Source of the DNA: Lachnospiraceae bacterium
GTDB lineage: Bacteria; Bacillota; Clostridia; Lachnospirales; Lachnospiraceae
Assembly: GCA_029068665.1 (NCBI GenBank)
Contig: JAIECC010000100.1
Span: 1-9,720 of the forward strand
Length of the DNA: 9,720 bases
Reading direction: 5' to 3'
The notes below the pieces were generated by a model, which made no database searches, was not told the origin of the DNA, and was given only the letters and a program-made list of their open reading frames with translations. The position numbers and the translations under genes are program-made. The first letter of the stretch is position 1. Each line of letters starts with the position of its first letter. Shown one piece after another: positions 6,297-9,720 of this stretch.

Positions 6297-7736
6297 ATGT
6301 TGTTTTCCAGTACAACATTTTTATTTATATTTCTGCCGGTGATTTTAGCCGTTTATTTTGTATGTCCCAAGCGGTTCCGCAATCTGGTTTTATTAATCGG
6401 AAGCCTGTTGTTTTATGCCTGGGGAGAACCCAGATATATTCTGGTCATGCTGGCTACCATTCTGGTAAATTATATTCTGGCGCTGGTGTGTGCTTCCTGT
6501 AAAGAGAAAGGCAAGGAGACGGGAGCGAAGGCAGCAGTGATTGGAACGGTTGTATTCAGCATTGGAATGCTGGCTTTTTTTAAGTATAGTAATTTCTTTC
6601 TTTCTAATATCAATGGAAGCATCGGGAAAATGGTAGGATTTTCCATTCCGCTTCTCAAGATTGCACTGCCTCTGGGCATTTCCTTTTATACCTTTCAGAC
6701 CTTATCTTATACCATTGATGTTTATCGGGGGGAGGTAAAGCCTCAAAGGAATCTTCTGCATCTGGCAACCTATGTCTGTTTGTTTCCACAGCTGATTGCA
6801 GGTCCCATTGTACGGTATAGAACTGTGGCAGGAGAATTAGAGCAGCGGCAGGAAAGTTTTGCCTTGTTTGGGTCCGGTGTCCGCCGGTTTGTTACCGGTC
6901 TGGGAAAAAAGGTTCTGCTGGCCAATACGGCAGGCAGTATCTTTCAGATGATTGGTGACATGGGAGACAGTCAGCTGTCTGTGGCGCTGTACTGGATGGC
7001 ATCCATTGCATATACCTTTCAGATTTATTTTGATTTCAGCGGCTATTCGGACATGGCAATCGGACTTGGCAGGATGTTTGGATTTCAGTTTTTAGAAAAC
7101 TTTGACTATCCTTATAGCTCCAAGAGTATTACGGAATTCTGGCGGCGTTGGCATATGTCTTTAAGCTCCTGGTTCCGGGATTATATTTATATTCCTTTGG
7201 GCGGGAACCGGAAGAGCAGCGGCCGGACGTTTATTAATTTATTTATTGTATGGTTTCTCACCGGCTTTTGGCATGGCGCCTCCTGGAATTTCATTATCTG
7301 GGGGCTGTATTTCTTTGTCTTATTAATGATTGAAAAAGCCGGACTGTTGAAATGGCTGGAAAAAATGCCTAAGGCTTTGGGGCATGTCTATACTATGTTT
7401 TTTGTAAATTTGAGCTGGGTTATTTTTTCTTATGACACTTTGGAGGTTTTAGGCAGGGTCCTGAAGCGGATGTTTGGGTTTGGCGGTCTGCCGGTCTGGA
7501 ATACCACAAGCACCTATGTATTGCTTTCCTATCTGCTTATATTCCTGATTATGGCCTTTGCTGCAATACCGCTGCCAAAGAAGCTTATAAAGCGGGTGGG
7601 GGATGTACTTCCGGAACGAGGAAAAGAAACCATAGCGCTGCTTGCAGAGGCATGCGGGTTACTGATAATTCTGCTTTTGGCAACCAGCTGCCTTGCCAGT
7701 GACGCTTTTAATCCGTTTTTATATTTCCGGTTTTAG
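6297..7736 (+). CDS. MBOAT family O-acyltransferase, AlgI/DltB-like, with C-terminal FLYFRF motif (479 aa)
   Basis: This is an integral membrane O-acyltransferase that passes an acyl group from a cytoplasmic donor toward an extracellular acceptor. About ten to twelve hydrophobic segments span the protein. Family hallmarks are LPLGISFYTFQTLSYTIDVYRG (125-145), FPQLIAGPIVRY (163-174), FDFSGYSDMAIGLGRMFG (245-262), FWRRWHMSLSSWFRDYIYIPLGG (281-303) and TGFWHGASWNFIIWG (322-336). His326 in FWHG aligns with the conserved MBOAT catalytic histidine, and His286 is the second family histidine. The protein ends in NPFLYFRF, placed just after the last helix (about 446-466); Tyr476 fits the C-terminal acyl-shuttle tyrosine reported for MBOAT systems. 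The start is ATG 6297, with GAGG (6285-6288) 8 nt upstream. The DHHW partner begins 11 nt after the stop. The donor is probably acetyl-CoA or another thioester, by analogy with AlgI. It is not called DltB because dltA, dltC and dltD are absent. Confidence 0.93.
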   Translation: MLFSSTTFLFIFLPVILAVYFVCPKRFRNLVLLIGSLLFYAWGEPRYILVMLATILVNYILALVCASCKEKGKETGAKAAVIGTVVFSIGMLAFFKYSNFFLSNINGSIGKMVGFSIPLLKIALPLGISFYTFQTLSYTIDVYRGEVKPQRNLLHLATYVCLFPQLIAGPIVRYRTVAGELEQRQESFALFGSGVRRFVTGLGKKVLLANTAGSIFQMIGDMGDSQLSVALYWMASIAYTFQIYFDFSGYSDMAIGLGRMFGFQFLENFDYPYSSKSITEFWRRWHMSLSSWFRDYIYIPLGGNRKSSGRTFINLFIVWFLTGFWHGASWNFIIWGLYFFVLLMIEKAGLLKWLEKMPKALGHVYTMFFVNLSWVIFSYDTLEVLGRVLKRMFGFGGLPVWNTTSTYVLLSYLLIFLIMAFAAIPLPKKLIKRVGDVLPERGKETIALLAEACGLLIILLLATSCLASDAFNPFLYFRF

Positions 7737-7740
7737 GAGG
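7735..7740 (+). promoter_or_regulatory. Consensus ribosome site overlapping the MBOAT stop codon
   Basis: AGGAGG shares its first two bases with the TAG stop (7734-7736) and lies 7 nt before ATG 7748. Ribosomes finishing the MBOAT gene would arrive on the start region of the partner, favouring balanced synthesis of the two proteins. Confidence 0.8.
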
Positions 7741-7747
7741 GAGAACC

Positions 7748-8857
7748 ATGAGAGATAAGATTGAAATCCTGCTTTTTTTAATATTTATTCTGATCTTTGG
7801 TCTGGGTTATTTGATTTTTCCACAGCGGGAGATTTCCGAAATGGAGAACCGGTATCTGTCCCTGTGTCCGGAGTTTCATTGGAAGGAGTTTCTAAATGGA
7901 GAGTTTTCCGAAGACTTTGAATCCTATACAGCAGATCAGATTCTTGGTAAGGATGGATTTATGAAGGCCAATGTTGCAGTGAACCGGGGGCTTGGAGTCA
8001 GCAGAATCAATCAGGTCTATATCGGACGGGATGGCTATCTGATTCAGGATTATCAGGAGCCGGATGAGGTTTTGGAGCAGAATATAAGCTATATTCAGAG
8101 CTTTGCCCGGAAAAATCCGGAGGTTGATATGACCATGCTGATCATACCCAATGTGAATGAAATCTATCCGGAGAAGCTTCCGGCCTTTGCCGCTACTTAT
8201 CCTCAAACAGAAATCATGGGACAGCTTCAACGGGAGCTGGGCGAGGATATCCGGGTAGTGGATGGAACCGCATCCATGCTGGAGCATAAGGAGGAGTATA
8301 TTTATTATAAAACCGATCATCACTGGACCAGTCTGGGTGCTTATTATGCCTATGATACCCTTTGCCACAGTCTGGGAATGGAGCCTACTCCTTTAGAGAC
8401 GTATGAAAGGCTGGAGCTGACAGAACCCTTCTATGGCTCCCTGTATTCGAAAGCCCCGATAGAGGGACAGGAAAGTGACCATGTGGAGCTTTTTTTGAAT
8501 CCCTCCGGTGAATATACGATAAGTAACCCTATCAAGGGGACCACAAGTGACTCCATGTTTGTGATGGAGCATGCCTTGAAAAAGGATAAGTATGCAGTGT
8601 TTTTTGGCGGAAATGAGCCCTTATATATTATTGAAAGCAACAGTGACAATGGGGAAAAGGTATTGATTATAAAGGATTCTTATGCCAATTGTCTGGTTCC
8701 TATGCTGGCAGATCAGTTCGGAGAGATTCACATGATGGATCTGCGGTATTACCACGAGGATGTCAGTGCCTATCTGCAGGAGCATGATATACAAAAGGTG
8801 ATTTTTATTCACAATGTTGACTTTATTTCGACAGATAATAACTTTTTGTGGTTATAG
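7748..8857 (+). CDS. DHHW family SGNH-like acyltransferase, AlgX/AlgJ-type MBOAT partner (369 aa)
   Basis: This is the predicted second transferase of the acylation module, placing the acyl group on an extracytoplasmic polymer. An N-terminal hydrophobic segment (residues about 6-24, IEILLFLIFILIFGLGYLIF) is best read as an uncleaved membrane anchor with the catalytic domain outside. Catalytic-type residues are visible: KTDHHWTSLGAYYAYD (188-203) carries Asp190 and His192, matching the Asp-x-His of AlgX/AlgJ, and IIKDSYAN (307-314) carries the nucleophile candidate Ser311. FGGNEPL (286-292) resembles the oxyanion-side block of the SGNH fold. IGRDGYLIQ (92-100) is typical of the N-terminal strand region in this family. 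The start codon has a consensus ribosome site. It pairs with the MBOAT 11 nt upstream, an arrangement known from AlgI-AlgJ and related polysaccharide O-acetylation pairs. The acceptor (wall glycopolymer, exopolysaccharide or peptidoglycan) cannot be told from the window. No terminator hairpin is evident after the stop. Confidence 0.88.
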   Translation: MRDKIEILLFLIFILIFGLGYLIFPQREISEMENRYLSLCPEFHWKEFLNGEFSEDFESYTADQILGKDGFMKANVAVNRGLGVSRINQVYIGRDGYLIQDYQEPDEVLEQNISYIQSFARKNPEVDMTMLIIPNVNEIYPEKLPAFAATYPQTEIMGQLQRELGEDIRVVDGTASMLEHKEEYIYYKTDHHWTSLGAYYAYDTLCHSLGMEPTPLETYERLELTEPFYGSLYSKAPIEGQESDHVELFLNPSGEYTISNPIKGTTSDSMFVMEHALKKDKYAVFFGGNEPLYIIESNSDNGEKVLIIKDSYANCLVPMLADQFGEIHMMDLRYYHEDVSAYLQEHDIQKVIFIHNVDFISTDNNFLWL

Positions 8858-8859
8858 TC

Positions 8860-8888
8860 TTGAAAAACAGAGGAAGGATATGTAATAA
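8860..8888 (+). promoter_or_regulatory. Sigma-A promoter for the Na/Pi cotransporter
   Basis: TTGAAA (8860-8865) and TAATAA (8883-8888) are separated by 17 bases, starting 2 nt after the DHHW stop codon. Initiation is expected near 8895, leaving a leader of about 70 nt. Within this leader, TTACAT (8925-8930), TTGAAT (8937-8942) and TTACAG (8948-8953) recur at 12 and 11 nt. This is loosely like the 11-bp spaced direct repeats bound by PhoP in Bacillus, but the match is weak and the repeats lie downstream of the promoter. Confidence 0.6.
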
Positions 8889-8964
8889 TAATCTGGTGAC
8901 TTATGAATGAGCATAGCTGAATTGTTACATAATCTGTTGAATAGAATTTACAGAGGAGATTTCA

Positions 8965-9720
8965 ATGAGTATTTTTAATGTTTTGGCAATGATAAGCGGA
9001 ATCGCATTCCTGTTGTTCGGAATGCATGTGATGAATGAAGGTTTGACTAAGGCTTCCGGTGGAAAGCTGGAGCAGATTCTGGAGAAGCTGACCTCCAATA
9101 AGCTGTATGCAGTTCTCTTAGGTGCAGGAGTAACCGCCATTATCCAGTCCTCTGCAGCGACCACGGTTATGGTGGTTGGTTTTGTTAACTCCGGTATCAT
9201 GAAGCTGACACAGGCAATCGGAGTAATCATGGGTGCCAACGTGGGAACCACGATTACTGCCTGGATTTTAAGTATGACCGGTATCCAAGGGGATAATTTC
9301 TGGATTCAGATGTTGAAGCCGGAGTCCTTTTCTCCGATTCTGGCATTGGCCGGTATAATTCTTTTAATGTTTTCCAAAAAAGAAAAGCATCATAATGTTG
9401 GAAATATTCTATTAGGCTTTTCTGTTTTAATGTTCGGTATGTCTACTATGAGTCAGGCAGTGGCGCCTTTGGCTGATATACCGGAGTTCCGAAATGTTTT
9501 GGCACAGTTTAACAATCCATTTCTGGGTGTGATTGCCGGTACACTATTGACCGCGGTTATTCAAAGCTCTTCGGCATCTGTTGGTATTCTTCAGGCTCTT
9601 TGTGTGACCGGAATGGTGGATTACCGTATGGCAATTCCAATCAGCATGGGTCAGAATATCGGAACCTGTATTACCGCATTATTGTCCTCTGTAGGTGCAA
9701 ATAAAAATGCCAAGCGGGCA
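8965..9720 (+). CDS. Na/Pi cotransporter family protein (NptA/YjbB type), 5' part only
   Basis: This is a sodium-dependent phosphate symporter of the PNaS family in the cytoplasmic membrane. The frame is open for 252 codons to the window edge, so the C-terminus is missing; family members usually continue to about 540-600 aa with a PhoU-like cytoplasmic domain. Two inverted-repeat transporter halves are visible by their signatures: QSSAATTVMVVGFVNSG (61-77) with GANVGTTITAW (90-100), and QSSSASVGILQAL (200-212) with GQNIGTCITALLSS (229-242). The first hydrophobic helix begins at residue about 4 (FNVLAMISGIAFLLFGMHVM). The start is ATG 8965, with GAGGAG (8953-8958) at 6 nt. It is the first gene of its own transcript. 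The direction of phosphate movement (uptake or export, as argued for YjbB) is not decidable from sequence. Confidence 0.93.
   Translation, partial: MSIFNVLAMISGIAFLLFGMHVMNEGLTKASGGKLEQILEKLTSNKLYAVLLGAGVTAIIQSSAATTVMVVGFVNSGIMKLTQAIGVIMGANVGTTITAWILSMTGIQGDNFWIQMLKPESFSPILALAGIILLMFSKKEKHHNVGNILLGFSVLMFGMSTMSQAVAPLADIPEFRNVLAQFNNPFLGVIAGTLLTAVIQSSSASVGILQALCVTGMVDYRMAIPISMGQNIGTCITALLSSVGANKNAKRA

Noticed and set aside
7892..8368. 158-codon minus-strand open frame inside the DHHW gene
   Set aside because: It is antisense to a recognisable catalytic domain, with no ribosome site and a product that resembles no family I know.
8925..9251. Open frame of about 108 codons on the minus strand over the start of the Na/Pi cotransporter
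   Set aside because: The + strand frame shows clear Na/Pi cotransporter motifs and a good ribosome site; the antisense frame is a codon-usage shadow.

Overview
The window reads as an ordinary chromosomal stretch from a low-to-mid GC Gram-positive anaerobe of the class Clostridia, most likely Lachnospiraceae. This is inferred from strong purine-rich Shine-Dalgarno sites, textbook sigma-A promoters, heavy use of CGG and GGA codons, and Firmicutes-type proteins (a SEC-C metal-binding protein, a UvrD/PcrA-like helicase with a C-terminal Tudor-like module, an MBOAT plus DHHW pair, and an NptA-type Na/Pi symporter). All nine genes are on the + strand. I see no insertion sequence, phage gene, CRISPR array, tRNA or rRNA.

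Layout. (1) Positions 1-124 hold three consecutive RNA hairpins, the last an intrinsic terminator, probably the 3' end of an upstream transcript or small RNA. (2) A near-consensus promoter (138-166) drives a small membrane protein of unknown function, a patatin-like lipid acyl hydrolase and a 106-aa protein. The last two overlap by GTGA and look translationally coupled. (3) A consensus extended -10 promoter (1942-1970) drives a monocistronic SEC-C motif protein, closed by an unusually long, interrupted stem-loop terminator (2553-2626). (4) gltX (glutamyl-tRNA synthetase) and a UvrD/PcrA-type helicase lie 39 nt apart with no terminator between them. (5) A promoter whose -35 box overlaps the helicase stop codon (6213-6241) drives a two-gene cell-envelope O-acylation module: an MBOAT acyltransferase and a membrane-anchored DHHW/AlgX-J-type SGNH transferase. 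(6) A further promoter (8860-8888) precedes a Na/Pi cotransporter that runs off the right edge.

How the genes work together. The clearest functional unit is the MBOAT and DHHW pair. The MBOAT would move an acyl group (probably acetyl) across the membrane, and the DHHW protein would place it on an extracellular polymer. The MBOAT ends exactly in FLYFRF, which fits the C-terminal tyrosine 'acyl-shuttle' hexapeptide described for MBOAT systems. No glycan-synthesis genes are adjacent, so the acceptor polymer is unknown. gltX and the helicase are housekeeping genes. The patatin cluster may act in membrane lipid turnover. I found no convincing new multi-gene system. The most useful leads are the shuttle motif, the structured RNA at the left edge and the interrupted terminator before gltX.
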